64,000 nucleotides of DNA from Deltaproteobacteria bacterium (GTDB lineage: Bacteria; Lernaellota; Lernaellaia; JACKCT01). The stretch covers positions 45,162 through 109,161 of the forward strand of contig JAOSJX010000009.1 of assembly GCA_027493875.1 (NCBI GenBank), in the 5' to 3' direction. Both the position numbers and the translations under genes were made by a program. Below are positions 47,631-56,399 of the stretch, one piece after another (positions within the stretch are counted from its first letter, which is position 1; each line of letters opens with the position of its first letter). The notes under the pieces were generated by a model. The model was not told the origin of the DNA. It did no database searches and saw nothing but the letters and a program-made list of their open reading frames with translations.

Positions 47631-48325
47631 GAAATATAACGTTTTGCAAAATGATGTCCGATGTTCGATGCTGTCGGCAAGAATGTCTTAAATTATTTCT
47701 CCTATTGTTTCTCGCGGGCGCTGTGGTCTTCGTCGCGTGCGATGGTAGTGACGATGATGTAGATGGTGATAAAAACGAGGAGAATCGCCCCACGGACTTG
47801 CGCGACGTTTTCGTTTGCGACGATGATGTCTGCTCGGATTTTCATAGCAGTTTAATGTGGGACCGGTACACTTCAGGAGAGTCCGACTGGCCGGGGGCGA
47901 AAAAAGCCTGCGAGAATCTTTCTTTGGGCGGACATAACGACTGGAGACTGCCGACGATCTCCGAATTGCGAACTCTGGTTCGCGGGTGTCCTCCAACGGA
48001 GCCGGAAGGCGCTTGTGGCGTTACCGACGAATGCCATTCGAGAGCGTGCTACAACGAGTGGTGTTGGGGATGTTTCGAACGTCTCGGTCCAGGAATCGCG
48101 GGAGCCTATTGGCCCGTCGAGTTCTCCGGTGGGATGTGCATCGATTGTCCCTATTGGTCCAATACGGTGACTCATGACGAATATAATAATGAGATTGCAT
48201 GGGTGTTATTTTTCCGTATCGCAGCTCTGGGGTCCGCGCGTCCCGCCTCGGATAGTCCGGGCGATCACGTCGACGGTCCATTCCGATGCGTTCGTACCGT
48301 TGAGGCTGAAGAAGCGACGAAATAG
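47627..48325 (+). CDS. DUF1566 (Lcl-type) lipoprotein, second copy
   Basis: 232 residues. A signal peptide ends LAGAVVFVACDGSDDD, a lipobox-like site followed by an acidic stretch. The domain shows SSLMWDRYTSGESDWPGAKK, LSLGGHNDWRLPTISELRTL, CPPTEPEGACGVTDEC and ends FRCVRTVE. It is clearly related to the 916-1626 protein in the DWRLP-SELRT...TEP-G-CGV stretch. The GTG start overlaps the previous stop and has GGGAG upstream; ATG 47651 is the alternative. AT-rich like the gene before it, so both probably arrived together. Confidence 0.82.
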   Translation: MRNITFCKMMSDVRCCRQECLKLFLLLFLAGAVVFVACDGSDDDVDGDKNEENRPTDLRDVFVCDDDVCSDFHSSLMWDRYTSGESDWPGAKKACENLSLGGHNDWRLPTISELRTLVRGCPPTEPEGACGVTDECHSRACYNEWCWGCFERLGPGIAGAYWPVEFSGGMCIDCPYWSNTVTHDEYNNEIAWVLFFRIAALGSARPASDSPGDHVDGPFRCVRTVEAEEATK

Positions 48326-48353
48326 GTCTACTTTCCGATCAGCGACACGCCGG

Positions 48354-48622
48354 TCATTTCTTCGGGCTAATTTCTAAAATGGTGGGGGCACCGTCGGCGA
48401 GCACGCCGCGCATTCGCAGCGCCGCGTTTTTATAGCGGTTCGACACAAGAATAAACGCGTGTGCGAGGTCATGACTATCCCGGTTTCCTTGTCGCGCATC
48501 TGCTCGGCATTGCCGTGATCCGCTATGACCACGGCGACGCCGTCCTTGGCGAGAACGGCTTCGACCGCGCGGCCAACGGCGGCAACCACCGCTTCTCTAT
48601 ACGACGAACGCGTCGGGAACAT
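48354..48622 (-). pseudogene. C-terminal remnant of cofactor-independent phosphoglycerate mutase
   Basis: About 90 residues. VVAAVGRAVEAVLAKDGVAV with VIADHGNAEQMRDKETG is the metal-site region (ADHGNAE) of GpmI, and in the next frame AFILVSNRYKNAALRMRGVL with ADGAPTILEISPKK is its C-terminal end. The upstream 400 residues of the enzyme are absent: the sequence to the right of 48622 shows no GpmI pattern. This is a truncated gene piece with one extra indel, left by a past rearrangement. Confidence 0.72.
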
Positions 48623-48796
48623 GGGTCACCGAGGAGATCGACCGGTGAATCTGGGAATCGTCGCGCGGACGTCGCGTCACGCCGCGCGAACCGAGGGCGA
48701 GCCTTGCGGGCGGTGTGGTCAAACTGTGATGCGCAACGTAAGCCGTGCAGGACTATTGCCAAAGAAGGACCAGACCCCGAGGCCGGCGCTGAACTT

Positions 48797-50788
48797 TTAG
48801 ACGGAGCCTAGTCGGCATCCTCGGTATTGAACCGCGCGGACGCGCTGCGCGTGTTCCGCTTGCTTGTGTTCCCAGCGGGCCATGAGTTCGTCGATTTTCT
48901 CGCGGTTCTTCATGAATTCGCGCGTGGCGTCGGCGGCGCCTTCGCCTTTCGCGTAGAAATCCGGGTCGGCCAGCAGCGCCGACAATTCCGTCTGGCGTTT
49001 TTCGATGTCCGCGATGCGTTCCTCGAGTTTGGCGATGTCGCGTTCGATCGGCGCGAGCACGCGGCGGCGTTCCTGAAGCTGTTGCGCCGCCAGGCGGCGC
49101 GCCTCCTTGCGGCTGACGCGGCTTTCGTCGGCGCGATCGGTCGGCTCCTCGAAGTTCGGCGGCGCCGCGAGCCGCTCCGCCACGCGCCTTTGGTGATCCA
49201 GATATTCGTCCAGATTGCCCGGATAAATATTCACGCCGCGACCGTCCAGATCCCAGATCACCGTCGCCAGCGCGTTCACGAGGGAGCGGTTATGGCTGAC
49301 GAAAACGAGCGTGCCGTCAAAGGTAGAGAGCGCCTCGGCCAGCGTTTCCGACGCGAAAAGATCGAGGTGGTTGGTCGGCTCGTCCATCAGCAGCAGATTG
49401 CCGGGCCGCATCAGAAGTTTTGCGAGGACGACGCGCGCGCGTTCGCCGCCGGACAGCACGCGGCATGATTTTTCCACCTCGTCGCCGGAGAACAAAAACA
49501 GGCCGCACACGGTGCGGACGCGGGTCTGGCTCGCGCTCGGGTCGGCGTCCCACACTTCGCGTAAAACCGTGTTCGTCGACGAAAGCTGATCGGCGTGGTG
49601 CTGCGCGTAGTATCCCGGCGTCACGTTGTGGCCGAGCTCGATCGAGCCCGCGTCGGGGTCGAGTTCATTTGCCAACATCCGCAGCAGCGTCGTTTTGCCC
49701 GCGCCGTTGCGTCCGATGATCGCGACGCGCTCGCCGCGGGATACGGTCAGGTTGAGGTTATTGAACAGACGCAGCGGCCCGAACGCCTTGGCGATGCCGC
49801 GAACTTTGATCACGTCGCGCCCGGACCGCTCCGCGGGCGGAAACTCGAAATCGAGCGTTTTGCGTTGGGTGCGGATTTCGACGCGTTCGATTTTTTCGAG
49901 TGCGCGGATCTTGCTCTGGACCTGGCGCGCTTTCGACGCCTTGGCGCGGAACCGGCGGATGAACCGCTCGGTTTGCGCGATGGCGCGTTCCTGGTTTTTC
50001 GCGCGCGCCGCCAGCGTCTGTTCCTCAGCCTCGCGCTGCTCCAGATAGTTCTCCAGATTGCCGGTGTAGGTGCGCAGACCCTCCACCTCGAAGGACCAGA
50101 CGCGGCGGATCTGCGCATTCAGAAAGTCGCGGTCGTGGCTGATCATGACGAAGGCGTGCCGGTACGACGTGAGAAAATTTTCGAACCACAGGAGCGAGGG
50201 GACGTCGAGATGATTGGTCGGTTCGTCGAGGAGCAGCAAGTCGGGTTTGGTAAATAGGAGCGCCGCCAGCGCCGCGCGCATGCGCCATCCGCCCGAAAAT
50301 TCCGAAAGCGGGCGGGCGAGGTCGCGGACGGTAAAGCCGAGACCGTCGAGAATCTTTTCCGCCTCGTGCGGCGCGAACAACGTGTCGAAGCGCTCGCGTT
50401 CCTCGTGCAGTTCGTGGAGCCGCTGCGCGAGTTCGATCTGCGTCTCCGGGTCGGTTGCGTCGGCCAGGTCGGCTTCGGCCGCCTCGAGCGATTGTCCGAT
50501 GGTCTCGCGGCCCGGGGCCGCGGCGAGAACGAACTCGCGGAGCGGCGCATCGGGGAGGTCGGCGACGTCCTGCGGCAGATGGCCGAGGCGCGTCCCGCGC
50601 GAGATGACGATGCGGCCCGCGTCGGGCGTCGCCTGCTTCAAGAACAGGCGCAGCAGCGTCGATTTGCCCGAGCCGTTCGGCCCGACCAGCCCGATCCGGT
50701 CGCCTTCGACAAGACGGAAGTTGGCCCCATCCAAAATCGTCTTGGACCCGAAGTGCAGGGACAGGTTTTCCGCGCTGACGAGACTCAT
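48797..50788 (-). CDS. ABC-F family ATPase (translation factor type)
   Basis: 663 residues, intact. Two ATPase cassettes: Walker A GLVGPNGSGKSTLLRL and IIGRNGAGKTTLLRML; signatures LSEFSGGWRMRAALAALL and VLSGGERARVVLAKLL; Walker B LLLLDEPTNHLD and LLLMDEPTNHLD. The linker between them is charged and helical (RRFRAKASKARQVQSKIRAL), and a long C-terminal coiled coil is present (IERDIAKLEERIADIEKRQT). There are no membrane segments, as expected for ABC-F proteins acting on the ribosome. ATG 50788 begins MSLVSAENLSLHFG, the usual start. Closest in type to Uup/YheS; an exact symbol is not assigned. Confidence 0.92.
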   Translation of the reverse strand: MSLVSAENLSLHFGSKTILDGANFRLVEGDRIGLVGPNGSGKSTLLRLFLKQATPDAGRIVISRGTRLGHLPQDVADLPDAPLREFVLAAAPGRETIGQSLEAAEADLADATDPETQIELAQRLHELHEERERFDTLFAPHEAEKILDGLGFTVRDLARPLSEFSGGWRMRAALAALLFTKPDLLLLDEPTNHLDVPSLLWFENFLTSYRHAFVMISHDRDFLNAQIRRVWSFEVEGLRTYTGNLENYLEQREAEEQTLAARAKNQERAIAQTERFIRRFRAKASKARQVQSKIRALEKIERVEIRTQRKTLDFEFPPAERSGRDVIKVRGIAKAFGPLRLFNNLNLTVSRGERVAIIGRNGAGKTTLLRMLANELDPDAGSIELGHNVTPGYYAQHHADQLSSTNTVLREVWDADPSASQTRVRTVCGLFLFSGDEVEKSCRVLSGGERARVVLAKLLMRPGNLLLMDEPTNHLDLFASETLAEALSTFDGTLVFVSHNRSLVNALATVIWDLDGRGVNIYPGNLDEYLDHQRRVAERLAAPPNFEEPTDRADESRVSRKEARRLAAQQLQERRRVLAPIERDIAKLEERIADIEKRQTELSALLADPDFYAKGEGAADATREFMKNREKIDELMARWEHKQAEHAQRVRAVQYRGCRLGSV

Positions 50789-50822
50789 GGGCCGACTGTT
50801 TACTTGATGAGCCGTCCAAAGA

Positions 50823-52673
50823 CTAGGGGAGGCCGAACAGAAGGAACGCGCCGTCACGCGCGAGGAGCCTGGCGCGGCCTTTGAGCGCGGCGGTCAGGAG
50901 TTTCCAATCGCGCTCGGAAAGGGAGCGTTGAAGGAACGACGCGTTGAAAAACAGGTGCGTGAAACCGCGTTCGCGGAGTTCGGCGAGAACGTCGTCCGGC
51001 GCGGCGGCTTTTTTTAGGATCCGGCGCATCGTGTAGTCCTCGATGACCGCGTCGGAATAGTGGGGAACGTGAAACAGGTATTCGAGATTGCCTGTCAGGA
51101 CGGAAAGAACACGGTCGTCCGGGCCGAGCCGCGCATTCATCACGTCGTAAACGCCGTACGCCGGAACGAGGCGCATGTAGTAGACATCATCGCTTTCCGA
51201 GCCGGTTGCGGCGCCGAGAGGGCGGATGCGCGCGAGTTCGGGATACGCGGCGGCGGCGGAACCCGCGGCGGTGGCCAGGACAAGCGCCCAGGATAGCGCG
51301 ATGTAGCGGATATGCCCCGCGGTAAACGCGAACGACAGGCCCGCGGCGGCGAGCGGCGCCAGGAAGATCAGTAAGGGGATGGCGAAGCGGGCTTGGTGCG
51401 TCCCGGTGATAAACGCGAGAGCGGCGGCGAGGGCGACAAGGCCGGAGCCGGCGGGCAGGTCGCGCCGTGCGAAGACGCCGCCGAGCACGGCCGCGACGCC
51501 GAGCACCAGAAACACCGGTCCGAGCATGCCGTCAAATTGCGACGAGCCGAATTTTCCGAACAGCGCGATCCGGACGGGAAGCGCCATCAGATCCAGCGGC
51601 CCACGGCCCATACCGAAATTGCCGAGAAACATCGCCCAGGATTGCGCGCGTTCGGCGTCCCAGTCCGACCCGCCGAAGAGGCTGAACAGAAACGGGAAAA
51701 ACGGATTGCCGGTGAGAACGAGGTTGCGGATGAGGAACGGGACGCCGGTGACGACGCCGGCCGCGACGAATGAGCCGACCAATCGCCCCGTCCGGACGCG
51801 ATTTTTACGCGCCGCGAGGACGAGAGCGAACAGAAAAAAAATCGGCGCGAAGGTGAGACCGGTGTATTTCACGGAGACGGTGAAGCCCGCGAATGTTCCC
51901 GCGACGATCATCGCCGACTGGCCGCCGTCGCGGTCGAAGGTCCACAAGGCGGCCATGGCCGCCGCGATGAACAGCGCAAGGGTCCAATCCACGTACGCGT
52001 AACCGGCGACGATCATGCCGACGGGCGTCGCGGCGATGAGCAGGGCGGTCCAGAAGGCCACGATTTTTCCGAACCGCGCCGCCGATACGGAACGCACGAC
52101 GCCGAGGCAGAAGACGAACGACAGCCAGTGAAAGACGGCGGTGGCGCGCTCGCCGAACGCGGAGAAAAGCAGCGCGAAGATCATCTCCGCGCCCATGGGA
52201 AAGAATGAATAAACATTGCCGGGAATCGGGGCGAGCGATCCGGTTTCGAGGGCGCGCGTCGCCATCGGGAGGTGATAGACCAGGGCGTCGCGCGAGACTT
52301 CCGGCGCCGCCGCCAGAAAAAAACCGGGCGCCGCCGCGACGGCGAGCACGGCGATCATGAATCCATCTTCCTTGCGCCACGAACGAACCGCCGACACGAG
52401 GTCGCCAATACGCGCGCGGTGTTTCCACCAACCGAACGCGGCGAGGGCGAGAACGGCGATCAAGAGAACGCGCGCGCCGGTGAGGTTGAGCAGACCCCAT
52501 GCCGCAACGATCGTCGCCGTGAGGCTCGCGGCCATCGCGCCCGCGGCGAAACGCGTTCCGAGTCCGCCGTCAAGGCGCCCCGCGCGCAGCGCATCGAGGA
52601 CAAGGAAGCCGAGACCGCAAAACGCGGCGGCGATGAGAAGGGCTTGCGCCGCGAGGGAGAGAAGCGAAAGCAC
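50823..52673 (-). CDS. GT-C-type membrane glycosyltransferase
   Basis: 616 residues, intact, with about 12 membrane helices and a C-terminal soluble part. The first large loop has APEVSRDALVYHLPMATRAL; the acidic residue followed by Y-H is typical of the catalytic loop of ArnT/PMT-like enzymes that use polyprenyl-phosphate sugars. SVKYTGLTFAPIFFLFALVL and LTGNPFFPFLFSLFGGSD also match this group. The GTG start has GGAGG upstream. Substrate unknown; it lies downstream of the ArsA-like and 155-residue genes. Confidence 0.82.
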   Translation of the reverse strand: MLSLLSLAAQALLIAAAFCGLGFLVLDALRAGRLDGGLGTRFAAGAMAASLTATIVAAWGLLNLTGARVLLIAVLALAAFGWWKHRARIGDLVSAVRSWRKEDGFMIAVLAVAAAPGFFLAAAPEVSRDALVYHLPMATRALETGSLAPIPGNVYSFFPMGAEMIFALLFSAFGERATAVFHWLSFVFCLGVVRSVSAARFGKIVAFWTALLIAATPVGMIVAGYAYVDWTLALFIAAAMAALWTFDRDGGQSAMIVAGTFAGFTVSVKYTGLTFAPIFFLFALVLAARKNRVRTGRLVGSFVAAGVVTGVPFLIRNLVLTGNPFFPFLFSLFGGSDWDAERAQSWAMFLGNFGMGRGPLDLMALPVRIALFGKFGSSQFDGMLGPVFLVLGVAAVLGGVFARRDLPAGSGLVALAAALAFITGTHQARFAIPLLIFLAPLAAAGLSFAFTAGHIRYIALSWALVLATAAGSAAAAYPELARIRPLGAATGSESDDVYYMRLVPAYGVYDVMNARLGPDDRVLSVLTGNLEYLFHVPHYSDAVIEDYTMRRILKKAAAPDDVLAELRERGFTHLFFNASFLQRSLSERDWKLLTAALKGRARLLARDGAFLLFGLP

Positions 52674-52688
52674 GCGGCGGCCTCCGGC

Positions 52689-53156
52689 TTACTCCACGTC
52701 GATCTTGGTGATGCGCTGGCGGCGTTGCCTGGCCGGCGCGGAATCGTCGGCCAGCGCGTCGAGTTCCGCCTTCAAATAACGCACGACGCTTTGCAGCGCC
52801 TCGACTTTAGCGAGGTCGACCTGCGTGGCGGCGTCCTTGCCGACGCGGGTGATTTCCGTTTCCAACGCGGCGACGAGCTGCCGGAGGGCGTCGATTTTGG
52901 CGGCCGTCACGGCGTCCGCCTCACCGTTTTCGGGAAATTGCGCGATCAGATAATCGAGCAGCGCGACGACACCGCGCAAGAGATGCGCGGGGAGCCCGAG
53001 CGCTTCGGAGCCCGACCGTTCCGTCAGGTCGGCGAAGACGGCGAAGACTTCGCGCATGGCGAGCAGCCATTCGCGCTGTCCGGCCTTGAAGTGTCCTTTG
53101 GCGGTATCGAACCGCGCGAGGAAATCGTAGACCGCGTCGTGGCGCTCGTCCGGCAC
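52689..53156 (-). CDS. Helical protein of unknown function
   Basis: 155 residues, intact, almost entirely helical and charged (VYDFLARFDTAKGHFKAGQR, DAVTAAKIDALRQLVAALET, VEALQSVVRYLKAELDALAD), with coiled-coil-like heptads toward the C-terminus. No family recognised. The GTG start directly abuts the ArsA-like stop (TGAGTG), so it is translationally coupled to that gene and probably works with it. Confidence 0.68.
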   Translation of the reverse strand: MPDERHDAVYDFLARFDTAKGHFKAGQREWLLAMREVFAVFADLTERSGSEALGLPAHLLRGVVALLDYLIAQFPENGEADAVTAAKIDALRQLVAALETEITRVGKDAATQVDLAKVEALQSVVRYLKAELDALADDSAPARQRRQRITKIDVE

Positions 53157-54349
53157 TCAGGCCCCTTTCTCGAAGGTGACGTGAAAGGTGCCGGTTTCCA
53201 GCCGCGCCTTGGTCACGACGTGGCCGGACAGCGCCCGCGGCAAAATCATGTTGCGCTGAAAATCGCCGACGCTGATGATGAGTTCGTCCTTTTTCGCCCA
53301 CAGATCGACCTCGTCCTTCGCGACGCCGGGCAGCGCGATCTCCATCAAATAGCGTCCCGGTTTGCCGGACAGGACGAACGGCCGACCGCGCCAGAGCACG
53401 CCGTCCGGCGCGTGCGAGTTGTAGGCCTCGTTCGCCATGGTGACGAGGGCGTCGGGGCCGATCATCTCGGTCGGAAACAACGGCGTGCGGAGAATCGGCA
53501 GCGGGGCGAAGGCGCGCTCGATGCGTTCGAGGTAGGTCTTTTGGAGACGCGCCCAATCTTTCATGAAGCCTTTCGCGGCGGCCGGCGGCAGCACGCGGTT
53601 GACGAGCACCGCGTCCACGGGGAAACCGTAGAGCGAGAGATAGGTGTGCGCGCGCTGCGTTTCCTGAATCACGATTTTTTCAGGATTCGTGACGAGGCGG
53701 ATGGAGGAACGCTCCGGATCGGTGAGCATATCGCGTACGCGCAGCACGCGGCGGTAGAGTTCTTCGACGCTCGAATAGACGCCGCGGTCGGGCAGGGGCG
53801 CCTTGATGATCTTTTCGGCCAGCGGTTTGATCGCGAGGGCGATTTTCTTTTTCGACCTCGTAGAATTTTTTCCATATACCACTGCAGCACGTCGGCGAGA
53901 CTGAGGAGTTGGAGCGTCGATCCGGTCGGCGCACAGTCGATGATCGCCACGTCGTGCCCGCCGGCCTCTTCGATTTCCAAGAGCTTCATGAGCGAGAAAA
54001 AGGTCTTCCATGCCGGGGAGGACGGCGAGTTCCTCCGCGACCGCTTCCTGGTATCCCTGGCTGGCGAGAAACTGCGTCAGGTAGGTTTGGATTTTTCCCC
54101 AGTGGCGCGACAGCTCGATGGGGACGCTGATTTCGAGCGCGGACAAGTTCGGCTCGATCTCGACGCGTTCGCCGCCGATGGTGCGGTCGAGCACATCGGC
54201 CAGCGAATGCGCGGGGTCGGTGGACAGGACGATGGTCCGCAGCCCGCGCCGCGCGCACGAAAGCGCCGTCGCGGCGGACAGGCTGGTCTTGCCGACGCCC
54301 CCTTGCCGGTGAAGAGAATCACCCGCAACGCGTTGTTCTTTTCCGCCAT
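53157..54349 (-). CDS. ArsA/Get3-type ATPase with C-terminal HSP20-like domain (frameshifted)
   Basis: About 397 residues. The deviant Walker A is FTGKGGVGKTSLSAATALSC in the corrected frame (one G missing in the run 54298-54302). VLSTDPAHSLADVLDRTIGG (switch I) and HDVAIIDCAPTGSTLQLLSL (switch II) follow, and YGFPVDAVLVNRVLPPAAAK is characteristic. The C-terminal 90 residues (YLMEIALPGVAKDEVDLWAK and RNMILPRALSGHVVTKARLE) are the HSP20-like domain seen in bacterial ArsA-like proteins. Without an ArsB partner an arsenite role is unlikely; client-protein handling is inferred from Get3. Confidence 0.87.
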
Positions 54350-54457
54350 GGCCCGGAACCTTAGCACCCGGCCGAAACGTTGAAAATAGCGTGAGGGCGC
54401 GCATTGACGGCGAACGCGCCGATATCCTAGCGTGGCGTTTCTCTGGCGGAGCTTGCG

Positions 54458-55675
54458 TTGATCGATTTTGAAAAAGCGTTGGAAATCGTGCTTGGATCGG
54501 CGGCGCCGCTTCCCGTCGAGGAGGCGGCGGCGGATCAGGCGCTCGGCCGCGCGCTCGCCGAGGCGGTCGATTCGCCGTGCGACGTTCCCCCCGCGGCGAA
54601 TTCCGCGATGGACGGCATTTGCGTCCGGGCGGCGGATGTCGCGAACGCGCGTGGCGATGCGCCGTGCGCGTTACGCGTTCAAGGCACGATCGCGGCGGGC
54701 GATCCGGCGGACGAAGCGCTTCGAGAAGGTTGGACGTTCAAGATCATGACCGGCGCGCCGATTCCGCCGGGAGCGGACGCGGTGATTCCGGTGGAGGTGC
54801 TGCGGTTCGAGGGCGATCAGGTTTTCGTTTCATCGCCGGTGAAAAGCGGCGCGGAGATTCGGCCGGCGGGCGCCGACGTTCGGGCGGGGCAGCGCGTATT
54901 CGACGCGGGCACGTCGATCACGTCCGCGCATATCGGCGTTTTCGCGTCGATCGGAAGGACAACGGTTCCGGTCCGGCGCCGCGCGCGCGTCGCCGTGATG
55001 GCCACGGGGAGCGAACTGGTGAACGCGGATGAAGAGGCGCCCGCCGGGAAGATCCGCAACTCGAACGGTCCGGCGCTATGCGCCGCGATCCGGAAGGCCG
55101 GTGCGGACGCCATCGATTTCGGCATTATCCGCGACGACCGCGCGTCGATCGAATCGGCCCTCGCCGCCGCGATGAAGCGGGCGGACGCCATCGTTTCGTC
55201 GGGCGGCGTTTCCGTGGGCGAGTTCGATTTCGTCAAAGAGGCGCTGGCGAAAAGCGGCGTCGACATTCTCTTCGAAAAGGTGGCGCAAAAACCCGGCAAG
55301 CCGATGGCCTTCGGGCGCCGCGGCCCGATCGCGTTTTTCGGCCTGCCCGGCAACCCGGCCGCGTCGCTCGTCTGCTTCGAGATTTACGTCCGCGCCTACC
55401 TTCGCACGATCATGGGGCACGCGGCGGCGCATCGGCCGCACGCGTACGGACGCTTTGCGGAGACCGTGCGCAAGAAACCCGGCCGGGCGCATTTCGTACG
55501 CGTTCTCGTCGAGCCGTCGCCGGAGGGTTATACTCTCCGGCCGGCGGGCGACCAGGGATCGGGGCTTCTGCGGCCGATGGCGTTGGGGCGGCATCTGGCG
55601 CTGCTGCCGAAGGACGCGGATTCGGTCGGTCCCGAAACGCCCGTGAAGTTTTTCTTTCTCGACGCGGAGGCGTGA
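54458..55675 (+). CDS. moeA: Molybdopterin molybdenumtransferase
   Basis: 405 residues, intact; inserts molybdate into adenylated molybdopterin. Motifs: SPCDVPPAANSAMDGICVRA, FKIMTGAPIPPGADAVIPVE, VAVMATGSELVNADEEAPAG, RNSNGPALCAAIRKAGADAI, DAIVSSGGVSVGEFDFVKEA and GPIAFFGLPGNPAASLVCFE. MDGICV replaces the more common MDGYAV. The TTG start has GGAG upstream. The stop overlaps moaC (TGATG). Confidence 0.93.
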   Translation: MIDFEKALEIVLGSAAPLPVEEAAADQALGRALAEAVDSPCDVPPAANSAMDGICVRAADVANARGDAPCALRVQGTIAAGDPADEALREGWTFKIMTGAPIPPGADAVIPVEVLRFEGDQVFVSSPVKSGAEIRPAGADVRAGQRVFDAGTSITSAHIGVFASIGRTTVPVRRRARVAVMATGSELVNADEEAPAGKIRNSNGPALCAAIRKAGADAIDFGIIRDDRASIESALAAAMKRADAIVSSGGVSVGEFDFVKEALAKSGVDILFEKVAQKPGKPMAFGRRGPIAFFGLPGNPAASLVCFEIYVRAYLRTIMGHAAAHRPHAYGRFAETVRKKPGRAHFVRVLVEPSPEGYTLRPAGDQGSGLLRPMALGRHLALLPKDADSVGPETPVKFFFLDAEA

Positions 55676-56154
55676 TGACCCGCTCGACGCATCTCGACGA
55701 CCACGGCCGCGCCCGCATGGTCGACGTGTCGGATAAGACCGATTCCGTCCGCCGCGCGGTGGCGCGCGGCGAGGTGCTTCTCGGCGAAACGGCGTTTCGC
55801 GCGGTGCGCGACGGATCGGTGAAAAAGGGCGACGTGCTGGCCGTGGCGCAACTCGCGGGGATTCAGGCCGCGAAGAAGACGCCCGACCTCATTCCGCTGT
55901 GTCATCCGCTGCCGATCGGCGGCGTGAAAATTGACTTCGACTTCGACGACGCGCGCCGCGCGCTCGGCATCACCGCGGAGGTTTCGGTGACGGGGAAAAC
56001 GGGTGTGGAGATGGAGGCGCTCACGGCGGTGGCGGGGGCGGCGCTGGCGGTTTACGACATGATCAAGTCGATCACGAAGGACGCCGTGATATCGGAGATC
56101 CGCCTTCTCGAAAAATCCGGCGGCAAAAGCGGCGACTGGAAGAGGGCCGGGTGA
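55675..56154 (+). CDS. moaC: Cyclic pyranopterin monophosphate synthase
   Basis: 159 residues, intact; makes cPMP in molybdenum-cofactor synthesis. It starts MTRSTHLDDHGRARMVDVSD; IPLCHPLPIGGVKIDFDFDD and GKTGVEMEALTAVAGAALAV are the conserved core, and MIKSITKDAVISEIRLLEKS contains the catalytic Lys/Asp. It overlaps both moeA and the small gene after it by single-base TGATG junctions. Confidence 0.94.
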   Translation: MTRSTHLDDHGRARMVDVSDKTDSVRRAVARGEVLLGETAFRAVRDGSVKKGDVLAVAQLAGIQAAKKTPDLIPLCHPLPIGGVKIDFDFDDARRALGITAEVSVTGKTGVEMEALTAVAGAALAVYDMIKSITKDAVISEIRLLEKSGGKSGDWKRAG

Positions 56155-56294
56155 TGTCCGCGATGGAACGGGTGAAATCGGAAGCGGTCAATCTGTTGCG
56201 TGACGCGCTGTTCGGCGTGTTTCTCTTCGCTGTGGTCGTCGTCGTGACGATCGTTTCCGTCAAAGGCGCGCAATTCATCTACGCGATGTTCTGA
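56154..56294 (+). CDS. 46-residue single-pass membrane protein
   Basis: Starts at an ATG overlapping the moaC stop (TGATG). MSAMERVKSEAVNLLRDALF is an amphipathic helix, followed by one membrane span (GVFLFAVVVVVTIVSVKGAQ) and the end FIYAMF. Tight coupling to moaC argues that it is translated. No family known; possible roles are membrane recruitment of the cofactor machinery or an unrelated small protein. Confidence 0.6.
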   Translation: MSAMERVKSEAVNLLRDALFGVFLFAVVVVVTIVSVKGAQFIYAMF

Positions 56295-56399
56295 GAGCCT
56301 TTCATTCGTTGCCGCGAACGAGACATCGCGCGCGACCGCCGACGCCCCGACGTAGACCGTGCCATGACGATGGGAGGATCAATGATCTTGATCCGCGTT

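Noticed and set aside
5247..48325. A diversity-generating retroelement (FGE and DUF1566 folds plus an Avd-like four-helix protein)
   Set aside because: No reverse transcriptase and no template/variable repeat pair is seen, and the candidate parts are far apart.
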